Shown here in pieces: positions 12,773-21,092 of a DNA stretch of 24,111 nucleotides. The stretch's first letter is position 1. Every line of letters begins with the position of its first letter. Under the pieces are notes generated by a model. The model was not told the origin of the DNA and did not search any database. It saw nothing but the letters and a program-made list of their open reading frames with translations. Source of the stretch: Dehalococcoidia bacterium (GTDB taxonomy: Bacteria > Chloroflexota > Dehalococcoidia > Lucifugimonadales > Australimonadaceae); assembly GCA_021296055.1 (NCBI GenBank), contig JAGWBE010000034.1, positions 1,292 to 25,402 of the forward strand, given 5' to 3'. Made by a program: the position numbers and the translations under genes.

Positions 12773-15010
12773 CTAACCCCCGCTAGCCGCCCGCAGGCGC
12801 GTGCAGGCTTGAGCCATATGCGCGAGGCCGTCCGCGACGTACACCGCGCCTTGCGAGCGGTACATCGCTCTGTCGAACCCGCGCGCGAAGAAGTAGTCGG
12901 CGGTGACGCGCCAACCCTCGCGCTGCGTAATGCCAAGCGCCATCCCGCCGAGCGTCAGGTCGCGGTAGGAGGCGTTGGGGAACCACCATAAGTGGCTGAG
13001 GCTCCCCACTTCCGTGAACCCCGCTAAGAACGGCGACGCGGCGGAGGCGACGCCGCGGCTGGCGAGCACCACGTCCACCTCCGGCGGCTCGGTCAACGGC
13101 GCCGCCGCCAACGAGCGGTAGGTTACGTTGGGGTAGTCGCGCAAGTACCAGCGCCACTGCCACGCAAAGTTGTCCGACTCGCCGCTCAGCACCCGTAACC
13201 CTCCGTGCCCCAACCCGCTGCGCTCGGCGAGCTTGGCGATGCACTCGGCGGCGTAGGTCGTCTCCTGCCCCGTCTGCGAGTAGACCAGCAACTCCGCCGG
13301 GCGCTCGTAGCCCGCGTATGAGTAAGCCGCCCGCGCGCTCACCAGCACCGTCATCCCCGTCAGGCATACGACTGCGCCCAGCGCGGCAGCGGCGAGGGCG
13401 GGCTTGCGCCACTCCTTGCGCGCCGCAAGCGCCAGGATAAGCGCGCCAAGCAGGGCGAGAACGAAGGGAACCCAGAAGCGCTCGCTCGACACGAACGCCT
13501 CGTCGCGCGCCACGCGCACGACGGCGTAGCCGCCCATGCTCACCACCGCAAGCCCGCCGACGCCCGCCCATACCGCGCGCGTCGCGCCGCTCGTCAACCG
13601 CCGGACTAGCCGCTCGGAGGGGCTTCCGCCGCTGTCCGCCGTGGGCGACGGGAGGCGCCGCGCTGCGCCCGCAAGCAAGCCGACGGCGCGCCCCGCGATG
13701 ATCGCTAACGGCAGCGTTATGCCCATCAGCAGCCACGGCATCTTCTCGCCTGCGTAGATGCCCGCGCCGAGCGTCGCCGCCGCCCAGAAGAGGATGAATC
13801 GGTCGGAGGGCTTGCCGCGGAAGAGCAAGTAGACGCCGCCGGTGAAGGCCAGCGCGGCGATCAGGAACTCGTAGGTGGAGAGGCCGAGGAAGTAGTAGTA
13901 CCACGGCTGCCCTGCCCTGCCCACGGGCTGCTGCGCCATCCAGTAGCCGAGCGAGCCCCATAGCCCCGTGAAGAAGCCTTGCCAGTTAGTGAAGACGCTC
14001 GTGTAGAGCACGAGCCACACGCCGCCGAAGGCGCCCGCCAGCCACGGCCAGCGCCGCCGGTCCCACAGCAAGCCGAGCGTTACGGCTAACGCGGCGAGCA
14101 TCGCCACGAGGAACACCGCGATGTAGAGCGCCCCGCCCACCGGCGCGCCCGTCTCCGCGTCGGCGCGGGCGACGCTGCCGTCCATCACGCCGGGGTGGTT
14201 CACGTCGGGGTTGATCAGGACGATGCCCGCCCAATCCTGCGCCAACCCCGCCGCCGGAGCGAACAGCGGCATCGACAGTGTGGCCAACACCAGCAGCAGC
14301 GTCCCCGCCGGGGGCAGCGCCGACAACTTGCGCTCCCCCTTGGCCCACGCCCAGAAGCCGCGCCACGACATCGTAAACAGCGCTAGCCCTACGATGCCCG
14401 CGAGGAAGTAGGTCGTCTCCTTAGTGGTGAAGGCGAACGCCCACAGCGCCGCCCATGCGAAGAGCATCCACGGACGCGGGCGCTCGGCGTAGCGGTAGAC
14501 CAGGATGACGATGGCCAGCGCCCATACCGCCATGTAGACGTCGTTGCGGACGAACCGCCCGAAGTAGAGCATCGTCGGCGAGATGAGGAGCAATCCCGAC
14601 GCGGCGAACGCGCCCACCCGCCCCAGTTCGTTGCGTAGCAGGTAGGGCATCGGCACCAGGGCGGCGCCGAACAAGGCGGGGAGCAAGCGCGCGGCAACGT
14701 CGCTTGCCCCGATGAGCCAGTAGGTCGCCGCCGCCGCGTGGAAGAGGAACGGCCCATGGGTCAGCGGCGTGTGGGCGTAGCCGCCGCCCTCGCTGAAGAT
14801 CCACGCGTACCACGCGTGGAGTATCTCGTCGTAGTGCAGCGTGCGCCCGCCCACGTCCCACAAGCGCGTCCCCAGCGCCAGCGCGGCAAGTAGGACGAGC
14901 AAGGCCGCGTCCGTGCGATTGGCGCGCGCCCACGCCTTCAACGCGGCGACCTGCGCGCGTAGTCCCGCCCACAGCCGCCCTGCCCGGCCTTGCGCCGTTG
15001 CGCCGCTCAT
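12773..15010 (-). CDS. TIGR03663 family GT39-like membrane glycosyltransferase
   Basis: 745-residue protein with about a dozen transmembrane segments and similarity to dolichyl-phosphate-mannose protein mannosyltransferases in the N-terminal third. The first periplasmic loop has LHYDEILHAWYAW (59-71), placing an Asp-Glu pair (D61-E62) where GT39/GT-C enzymes have their catalytic acidic residues. RFVRNDVYM and FTTKETTYFL are further family motifs. TIGR03663 proteins are known to occur with DUF2298/TIGR03662 proteins, often as neighbours, and that is so here: ATGA overlap with the upstream DUF2298 stop. The likely role is transfer of a sugar from a polyprenyl-phosphate donor to an envelope acceptor. 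Donor and acceptor are unknown. The C-terminal 150 residues form a soluble domain. Confidence 0.88.
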   Translation of the reverse strand: MSGATAQGRAGRLWAGLRAQVAALKAWARANRTDAALLVLLAALALGTRLWDVGGRTLHYDEILHAWYAWIFSEGGGYAHTPLTHGPFLFHAAAATYWLIGASDVAARLLPALFGAALVPMPYLLRNELGRVGAFAASGLLLISPTMLYFGRFVRNDVYMAVWALAIVILVYRYAERPRPWMLFAWAALWAFAFTTKETTYFLAGIVGLALFTMSWRGFWAWAKGERKLSALPPAGTLLLVLATLSMPLFAPAAGLAQDWAGIVLINPDVNHPGVMDGSVARADAETGAPVGGALYIAVFLVAMLAALAVTLGLLWDRRRWPWLAGAFGGVWLVLYTSVFTNWQGFFTGLWGSLGYWMAQQPVGRAGQPWYYYFLGLSTYEFLIAALAFTGGVYLLFRGKPSDRFILFWAAATLGAGIYAGEKMPWLLMGITLPLAIIAGRAVGLLAGAARRLPSPTADSGGSPSERLVRRLTSGATRAVWAGVGGLAVVSMGGYAVVRVARDEAFVSSERFWVPFVLALLGALILALAARKEWRKPALAAAALGAVVCLTGMTVLVSARAAYSYAGYERPAELLVYSQTGQETTYAAECIAKLAERSGLGHGGLRVLSGESDNFAWQWRWYLRDYPNVTYRSLAAAPLTEPPEVDVVLASRGVASAASPFLAGFTEVGSLSHLWWFPNASYRDLTLGGMALGITQREGWRVTADYFFARGFDRAMYRSQGAVYVADGLAHMAQACTRLRAASGG

Positions 15011-17562
15011 TGCCCGTCCGTCTCCGCGCCGACGTGGTAGATGCTCACCGCGCGGTTACCGCCGCCCGCTCCGAAGACGATGCTGCCCAGCTGAGCGAAG
15101 GCGCTCGCCCCGTTGGCGCCATAGGCGCGGCGCTCGCGCTCGCCGAGGTACACGTAGTCCACGCCGTAGCGCGCGAGCAGCGCCGCCGCCTCCGCCGCGT
15201 TTTGCGCTTCGTAGATGGCGCGCACGTCGCCGCGCCGCCCCGATACGGACGCGCCCGACGCGCGCCATTGGAGTTCGTGCTGCTCCCAGCCGAGGAGCGT
15301 CGCCCGCCCCGTGCTGCCCGCCACCCGGCCGACGGGCGTCCAGTCGCTGCAACCGCCCGAGGCGTCGGCGCAGGGGATCTCGGCGGCCTCGAGGAGCACG
15401 GCGTCGCGCGGCAGGTTCGCCCGCACCCACTGGATGGCGGCCCACTCTTCCGGCGACGATTGGGCGAGGCCGGCTTGTCCGTCGAGGCGCATCGGCGAAT
15501 CGGGGCGGGCGCGGTCTGTCATAGCGGCGAGAGGATAGTAGGCGAGCGCGGCCAGGCCGACCACCAGGATTCCCGCCCAGCACGCCGCCGCCGCCCGCCC
15601 GCGCAGACGCCCCAGGTCAAGGCGCGTGGTGACGTACCAGAGGGCGAAGCCTCCGACGACGGCGAACAGCGTCCACGCCTGGTAGTGGAGTTTGAACATC
15701 GTGTTCATACGGCGGTTGTCGCCGCCGAAGAAGTCCACGACGTGGAACAGTTCCGCGCCCATGACGAGCGCCGCGCCCACCGCGCCGATAGCCAGCGCCG
15801 GGGCGGCGCCCTCCCAGCGCGGGCCCCACGTCATCCCGTCGCGGTGCGCCAGCGACCAAGCGGCGTACATGGCGAAGATGACTATGGCGGTCATCGGCAG
15901 CGCGATCATCAGCCTGTCCACGACGATGATGCTGCCGTCGGCGCCGCGCACGCCGTTGACGACGCCGTCGTAGACGAGCAGCCCCAGCAGCGCCGCGACG
16001 CCGACGTAGAAGGTCAGGCCCGTGCCCGTGCCCGTCGTGTTCGCCTCGTCCGGCGCAAGTATCTTCACTCCCGTGCGCCGCAGGATAAACAGGCCAAGGA
16101 GCGTGCCCAACATGGCTATCGTCACGTAGACCAGCGGCCCCCAGATAGGCTGGAACCACAGGATCACTGGCGCCAGGCCCACGTAAGCCGTGACGCCGTA
16201 GCGTATGGAGCGGCTGCCCCGCACTCTCGCCACGTCCGGGGCCACCGATACGAGCAGCAATAGGAACAGTCCGCCGGCGGCGCCCCACAGCAACACCATG
16301 TGCGGTGGGCGCGTCAGCAATTCTCCCAGCGGAAGCACGCCGTCCGCCGTCGATTCGAACCAGACGAAGAAGAGGATGAAGCACAGGAGCGCCCCGGCGG
16401 TGATAGCGCGCGGCAGACGCCAGCGGTAGCGCCGCCCGTGGCGCGCCGCGTTCAGCAGCGCCGCCCCGGCCATCAGCGCCGCGCCGGTGGGCAGGTCCCA
16501 CAGGTTCACCGCGCCCAGCGCTCCGAGCGAGAGCGTAGCCGCGAGGAGCAACGGCCACTGCCGCCGCAGCGCGTCGCGCCCGCCGAGCAGGTCGGACGTC
16601 GCGTACAGTGCGAGCGCAGCGCCCAGCGCAAGCAGCAGGAAGCCGATGGACATGACGTGAGGGTGCAGGTCGCCCAAGACGAAGCTGAAGGCGGGGAACT
16701 CGTTGATGGCGTTGGGGACGATGCGGCTTGCGCCGAACCACCACCAGAAGCGCGCCGGTCGCCAATCGGCGCTCGCCTCCACGCCCGGCGGCAGGCTCTC
16801 GATCCCTAGCCACGACCAGAAGGCCGCCGACCCGGCCCCTGCGGCCTGCGCCAGGTAGAGCGCCCCACCCAGGTTGCTCGCAAACAGCAGCAGGAAGACG
16901 CCGCCCAGCCCCGCCCCCACCGCCGCCGCCCGCGAGCCGCCGCCGCGCCGCACCAGCGCAACCACGACGCCGAAGGCCGCCGCACCCGCCATAGCCGCCG
17001 CTGTTGCAAGGCCCAAGTTGTAGGCCACCGGCGTGGCCAGGCCGGATAGGAGCGTGAGCGCGCCGATCATCCAGTAGCCGAAGTAGTAGTAGGAGACCGC
17101 TTCGCCCGCCAACCACGGGTCGCTCGGCGGGAATACGGGGCTGGTCACTAAGGCGTTCAGGAACATGAAGTCCATCGGCTGCTCGGTGTGCGATATCTCC
17201 GGCGTCGTCGCGCGGTAGAGGGCGAACGCTACGAACACGCCGATGAACACGGCCTCCGTCGTGAGCACGAGCCAGCGCTCCCTGCGCAGGAACGCCAACA
17301 TCTCGCCGCCCAAGCGACGCGCCGCCAGCCACGAAAGCGCCGCTGCGACGATTACCGCAAGCAGCACCGACCAGCGCGAGTTAGGGATGATGGTGGAGAA
17401 GGCTGCGAGCCACGCCACGAACGCGACGAGCAATAGGGACAACGGTTTGGCGAACGCGTAGCCCCGCCCGGGCAGCGAGCCGAACGCACGGTAGGCCAGC
17501 GGGAAGACGACGAAGCTGAGCGCCTCCAGGAGCGCGAGCCACAAGAAGAGCGAGGCGTACAT
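15007..17562 (-). CDS. DUF2298 (Chlor_Arch_YYY) polytopic membrane protein
   Basis: 851-residue membrane protein. It carries the family signature: HTEQPMDF (125-132), FPPSDPWLAG (144-153) and YYYFGYW (158-164), plus LGDLHPHVMS further on. These acidic and His motifs sit in loops as in GT-C glycosyltransferases, so a glycosyltransferase role is inferred, not proven. The C-terminal region (about 690-851) is soluble and includes a Rossmann-like stretch ending DYVYLGERERR, similar to GT39-type C-terminal domains. The ATG at 17562 is 3 bp after the ftsY stop and there is no clear Shine-Dalgarno sequence, so translation may be coupled. The gene overlaps the TIGR03663 gene by 4 bp. Some family members are fused to a second GT39 unit; this one is not. 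Confidence 0.9.
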   Translation of the reverse strand: MYASLFLWLALLEALSFVVFPLAYRAFGSLPGRGYAFAKPLSLLLVAFVAWLAAFSTIIPNSRWSVLLAVIVAAALSWLAARRLGGEMLAFLRRERWLVLTTEAVFIGVFVAFALYRATTPEISHTEQPMDFMFLNALVTSPVFPPSDPWLAGEAVSYYYFGYWMIGALTLLSGLATPVAYNLGLATAAAMAGAAAFGVVVALVRRGGGSRAAAVGAGLGGVFLLLFASNLGGALYLAQAAGAGSAAFWSWLGIESLPPGVEASADWRPARFWWWFGASRIVPNAINEFPAFSFVLGDLHPHVMSIGFLLLALGAALALYATSDLLGGRDALRRQWPLLLAATLSLGALGAVNLWDLPTGAALMAGAALLNAARHGRRYRWRLPRAITAGALLCFILFFVWFESTADGVLPLGELLTRPPHMVLLWGAAGGLFLLLLVSVAPDVARVRGSRSIRYGVTAYVGLAPVILWFQPIWGPLVYVTIAMLGTLLGLFILRRTGVKILAPDEANTTGTGTGLTFYVGVAALLGLLVYDGVVNGVRGADGSIIVVDRLMIALPMTAIVIFAMYAAWSLAHRDGMTWGPRWEGAAPALAIGAVGAALVMGAELFHVVDFFGGDNRRMNTMFKLHYQAWTLFAVVGGFALWYVTTRLDLGRLRGRAAAACWAGILVVGLAALAYYPLAAMTDRARPDSPMRLDGQAGLAQSSPEEWAAIQWVRANLPRDAVLLEAAEIPCADASGGCSDWTPVGRVAGSTGRATLLGWEQHELQWRASGASVSGRRGDVRAIYEAQNAAEAAALLARYGVDYVYLGERERRAYGANGASAFAQLGSIVFGAGGGNRAVSIYHVGAETDGQ

Positions 17563-17565
17563 AGA

Positions 17566-18525
17566 CTAGACGGGCTGCCGATCTTCGAGGAGCGCGTCCA
17601 CGAATTCGTCCGTGTCGAACAGCGCCACGTCGTCCAACCCCTCCCCTGCGCCGATGAACACGATGGGCAGGCGCAGTTCCTGGGCAATCGCGACGACGAT
17701 GCCTCCCTTGGCGGAGCCGTCCAGCTTGGTCAGGAATACGGCGTCCAGTCCCGGCGCTTCCTGGAAGGCGCGCGCCTGCTCCAACCCGTTGTGCCCTGTG
17801 GTGGCGTCGAGCACGAGGAGCGTCTGGTGGGGCGCGGCGGCGTCCTGGCGTTGCAGCACGCGCTTGACCTTGCCCAACTCTTCCAGCAAGTGCGCCTTGT
17901 TGTGCAGGCGCCCGGCAGTGTCGAGGATAAGCAGGTCCGCGCCGCGCGCGGACGCGGCCTGGTAGGCGTCGAAGGCCACCGCCGCCGGATCGGAGCCTTG
18001 CTGGTGCGCGATGACATCCACCTTCAGGCGCTCGCCCCACGCCTTTACCTGCTCTATGGCGGCGGCGCGGAAGGTGTCGCACGCGCCCACGGCCACTCGC
18101 TTGCCCATCCGTCCGTAGTGATGCGCCAACTTCGCCACGCTCGTCGTCTTGCCCGTCCCGTTCACGCCCACCACCAGCAGCACGAAGGGCTTGACCGGCA
18201 AGTCCGGCTGGTCGTACCAGTCCCATATCGACGGGTCGGCCGGGTCGAGCAGCAGCGCCATCTCCTCCTTGAACAACTCCGCCACCGCATCCGCGTCCAC
18301 CGCGCCCTCCGTGCGGACGCGCTCGCGCACGGCGTTCACCAGTCCAAGCGAGGCGTCCACGCCCACGTCCGCCGCGATGAGCGCCTCCTCCAGCCCCTCC
18401 CACAGCGCCTCATCGCTCAGCGCTGCGCCCTCGAATAGCGAGCGGATGCCACCGCCCCAACCCTGGCGCGTGCGGGCGAGGGCCCGGTGCGTCGTCTCCT
18501 TCTTGCGGAATAGGCGAAAGACCAT
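17566..18525 (-). CDS. ftsY: Signal recognition particle receptor FtsY
   Basis: 319-residue SRP GTPase that receives ribosome-SRP complexes at the membrane for co-translational insertion. It shows a short N-domain, the P-loop GVNGTGKTT (120-128), DTFRAAA (150-156), DTAGR (202-206) and TKLDG (266-270). The acidic A domain of E. coli FtsY is absent, as in many bacteria; a basic start (MVFRLFRKK) may aid membrane contact. The ATG at 18525 has no Shine-Dalgarno sequence at normal spacing (AGGAGG lies about 20 nt upstream). It appears to lead a cluster of four membrane or lipid-linked glycan genes, the next starting only 3 bp after its stop, so their expression may be tied to secretion capacity. 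Confidence 0.95.
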   Translation of the reverse strand: MVFRLFRKKETTHRALARTRQGWGGGIRSLFEGAALSDEALWEGLEEALIAADVGVDASLGLVNAVRERVRTEGAVDADAVAELFKEEMALLLDPADPSIWDWYDQPDLPVKPFVLLVVGVNGTGKTTSVAKLAHHYGRMGKRVAVGACDTFRAAAIEQVKAWGERLKVDVIAHQQGSDPAAVAFDAYQAASARGADLLILDTAGRLHNKAHLLEELGKVKRVLQRQDAAAPHQTLLVLDATTGHNGLEQARAFQEAPGLDAVFLTKLDGSAKGGIVVAIAQELRLPIVFIGAGEGLDDVALFDTDEFVDALLEDRQPV

Positions 18526-18678
18526 AGGGCGAGTTAGGGGAGCAAGCCTCCTGCCTCGTAATGGTACGGGCGCGCAACCCGCCTCACAACCGCCCGCCGA
18601 CGGCCAATCCTCGATCGATCGCTTTTGCGTTACGGCGCAGGGACGAGCTTCAAATCTGCCTTTAGAGGGGCAAGCGCC
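18526..18678. promoter_or_regulatory. Gap before ftsY with probable promoter, not resolved
   Basis: This 153-bp spacer separates the DUF5671-like gene from ftsY. It includes the palindrome CGATCGATCG at 18612-18621 and a degenerate hairpin repeat at 18639-18670 (GGGACGAGCTTCAAATCTGCC). I could not pick a convincing -35/-10 pair. A promoter for the ftsY cluster is expected here from gene organisation only. Confidence 0.3.
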
Positions 18679-20451
18679 TCACGCCTGCCGGTAAGGAATG
18701 ACCTCCGCGCCCGATTCGCGCAGCACCACGAGCACGTCGGGCGCGGACGCGGCGGCGATGCGCTCGATGAGCGCCTTCGCGTCCACTTCCGACACAGGGG
18801 GCGTGTCGGCGCGTTCGAGCATCGTAACGCGCCAGCCTGGGATGCGGCGCAACTCGTCCGCCAGGGCGCCCGCGTCCTCCCCTGCGGCCAGCATGACGCG
18901 CTTGGACGGACGTTCGGCGCTTGCGGAGCGCTCCGGCGCGGCGGCGCGGTCTTCCCGCAGCACCAGCGCGTAGTACGCGCCCACGGCGCCCGCCGTCAGC
19001 AGCACGGCGACGGCCCAACGCGTGTCTTGGAAGACATAGGAGGTGAGTTCGTCCTCGAAGAGACGCAGCAGCAACGTAGAGAGCAAGGCGATGAACGCGC
19101 CCATCGCGCTGAGCACGGACGCGCCGAAGACGGCGAAGATCGTGAGGCGGCGCGGCAGCGAGTGGCGTTCCTCGTCCGTTCCCGCCTCGCGCTGCAAGCG
19201 CCGCCACTGGTATGTCCACAGCGGCGCGCCGATAGTCAAGGCGGTGAGCGCCACGGAGAGTTCGGTGGACCACCAGCGGCCTTGGTCGAAGAACACGCGG
19301 CCCGAAGGAGCGACCAGCCCGATCAGCACTGCGACCAGGTAGACCGTTCCGACGGTGAGCGTCCCCAGGCCGACTGCGGCCATCAGGTAGCGGTAGGCGC
19401 GCATGCCCTGCGTGCCGGGGCCGAGTCCCTCCTCCTTGCGGGCGACCCACGCGTGATAGCCCCACGCGGCCAGGCTCGCCGCCACACCCGCGACGGCCAC
19501 GGGCGCGACCTCCAGCTCCTGCGCGACGCCGCGCGATTGCGGCTCCAACGCCCAATAGAGCGCGCGGCCAAGCAGCATCCCCGCGAAGGCGACCGCCGTG
19601 GCCGCGCCTCCGAATACGCCCAGGCCGTAGACCAGCCATTGGCGTATCCACGAGCGCTCGTCGCCTCGCGCGGCCCGCAACCAGTGCCACCACCACGCGG
19701 GCGCGCCGACGAGCGCCAGGGACGCGCCGATGCGGAGGCTCTCGGCGTTGAAGGCGCCCGCATCTCCGGCGATGGTCGTCGTGAACAGCGCGCCGTATGC
19801 CGCGTCGAGGACAGTCGCAAGAAGAACCCCGGCGCCCGCGAGCATCACCGCAAGTCCGCCGCCTGCGCCGGCGTAGAGGTAGAGACGGCGCAGCGCCATC
19901 GACCATTCGTCGCGCTCGTCTGGCGCGCCTTGCGCGGCGTGGACGCGCCAGTGGTAGCCCAAGACCGCGCCCCAGGCGACTACCCCGCCGATCTGCTCGG
20001 GGCGAGCGTCGAGGTCGAGCAGCCCTTCCAAGAGCGCGATGGCGAAGCCCGCGAAGAGAGCGGCGCTGACGGTCAGGACGCCGTACAGGTAGAGACTGGA
20101 CGACCACGCCTCGCCGGGGTGCTCCCTGGCGCTTCGCGCTCCCAGCCGCCAGAAGAGAAGCCAGACGGGCGCGCCCGTGATAACGGCGGCCAGGGCGAAG
20201 GCCGCAAGCGCAGGATCGTCCACGAGCAGGCCGCCGCCTGGCAGGAGCGCCGCCAGCAAGGCATGCGCGCCGCCGCCCGCAACGAACAGGCCGACGAAGG
20301 CGACGCCGTAGAAGAAGAATTGGCGCACGGCGGCGGCGCTGAGCCCCTCGCCGCCTTCGCGTCGCCGCAGGAGCGCGATCACGCCGATGACGATGCCCAC
20401 CGGCACTAGCATCGACAGCAGGCCCGACAGCGCGAAGAAGACTTGGTCCAT
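18679..20451 (-). CDS. DUF5671-like polytopic membrane protein with six internal repeats
   Basis: 590-residue protein of unknown function. About 500 residues form six copies of a two-helix unit. Each opens with a short R/S-x-x-Y segment leading into a glycine-rich helix and closes with an aromatic-basic motif after the second helix: VWLLFWRLGAR (96-106), GYHWRVHAA (165-173), AWWWHWLRAA (252-261), GYHAWVARKE (331-340), LWTYQWRRLQ (411-420) and AYYALVLRED (492-501). The resemblance is to DUF5671, seen as one or two units in other membrane proteins. A soluble C-terminal part (about 515-590) has no recognisable family. The ATG at 20451 has AGGAG 9 nt upstream. It is 12 bp downstream of the small anchored protein gene and probably co-transcribed. 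No function is assigned. Confidence 0.8.
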   Translation of the reverse strand: MDQVFFALSGLLSMLVPVGIVIGVIALLRRREGGEGLSAAAVRQFFFYGVAFVGLFVAGGGAHALLAALLPGGGLLVDDPALAAFALAAVITGAPVWLLFWRLGARSAREHPGEAWSSSLYLYGVLTVSAALFAGFAIALLEGLLDLDARPEQIGGVVAWGAVLGYHWRVHAAQGAPDERDEWSMALRRLYLYAGAGGGLAVMLAGAGVLLATVLDAAYGALFTTTIAGDAGAFNAESLRIGASLALVGAPAWWWHWLRAARGDERSWIRQWLVYGLGVFGGAATAVAFAGMLLGRALYWALEPQSRGVAQELEVAPVAVAGVAASLAAWGYHAWVARKEEGLGPGTQGMRAYRYLMAAVGLGTLTVGTVYLVAVLIGLVAPSGRVFFDQGRWWSTELSVALTALTIGAPLWTYQWRRLQREAGTDEERHSLPRRLTIFAVFGASVLSAMGAFIALLSTLLLRLFEDELTSYVFQDTRWAVAVLLTAGAVGAYYALVLREDRAAAPERSASAERPSKRVMLAAGEDAGALADELRRIPGWRVTMLERADTPPVSEVDAKALIERIAAASAPDVLVVLRESGAEVIPYRQA

Positions 20452-20463
20452 ATTCTGTTTCTC

Positions 20464-20988
20464 CTACGCGGCGGTCTCGGGGGCGGGCTTGAGGTCGCGC
20501 GGCGAAGGACAGGACCACACGGGATAGCCCGGCTCGGCGAGCCGCCAGTCCGCGTCCGCACGGTCTAGGCGGTACGGCTCCTCGTAGCCGGAGCGCCGCT
20601 CGTAGAGCGGCGCATAGGCTAGCCCTCGGCGCTCGTAGCGCTCCTCGATGCGCACCCGCACGGTCGCCGAATCTCCCCGCACGCGCACGTTCGTCAGCCG
20701 CGCGCTGAATCTCATCTCGCGGTAGACGCCGCGCCGGTCGAGCGCGTCGATGAAGCCGTCGAAGGCACAGTCGGCCTGCGCCTCTTCGCTAAGGAGCGCG
20801 TAGGCGTCCTCGTATTCGCCCTCCACGATGGCTTGCAAGTAGCGCTGCACGACGCCCTCCGGCGCGCCGGGGTCGAGCGCCTCCACGCCGCGGTCGATGG
20901 TGAGCGTGACGATGACGGCGGCGAGCGCGAGGGCCGCAACACCGATGCCCGCGCCCCACAGCCACCGGTTTGGCGTAACGCGGTCGAT
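20464..20988 (-). CDS. Membrane-anchored small protein, NTF2-like or DUF4878-like, possible ATC start
   Basis: The open frame from 20464 runs upstream to a stop near 21031 and encodes a transmembrane helix (WLWGAGIGVAALALAAVIVT) followed by a soluble domain with VVQRYLQAIVEGEYEDAYALLS, typical of NTF2-like/lumazine-binding-type domains. No ATG, GTG or TTG lies ahead of the helix. An ATC codon at 20988-20986 has AGGGGAGG 5 nt upstream and would give 174 residues (IDRVTPNRW...). The first ordinary start is GTG at 20886, which would give 140 residues without the helix and has no clear Shine-Dalgarno sequence. I therefore favour the long form. Function is unknown. It is followed 12 bp later by the DUF5671-like gene. 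Confidence 0.6.
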   Translation of the reverse strand: MDRVTPNRWLWGAGIGVAALALAAVIVTLTIDRGVEALDPGAPEGVVQRYLQAIVEGEYEDAYALLSEEAQADCAFDGFIDALDRRGVYREMRFSARLTNVRVRGDSATVRVRIEERYERRGLAYAPLYERRSGYEEPYRLDRADADWRLAEPGYPVWSCPSPRDLKPAPETAA

Positions 20989-21092
20989 GGCGCCCTCCCC
21001 TGCTCTGCCGCCTAGATAGCCGCGCGCAGTCTAGACCACGGCGGACGCGGGAGGCAGTCGCGGCGGGGTGTGGACGTGGCGGCTCGGCGTCC

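Noticed and set aside
11656..12936. Upstream extension of the FAD oxidoreductase frame, which would suggest a fusion protein
   Set aside because: The extension is out-of-frame sequence across the flippase-like gene. The Rossmann motif begins right after the ATG at 11655.
18535..18552. Short upstream ORF (TTG CTC CCC TAA) ahead of ftsY
   Set aside because: Only three codons, with AGGAGG one base from the TTG, too close for normal initiation. There is not enough to call a leader peptide.
18625..20409. Plus-strand and alternate minus-strand open frames of about 600 codons
   Set aside because: They overlap the DUF5671-like gene, whose frame has clear repeats and transmembrane segments. The others are rich in Arg, Ala and Gly with no domain.
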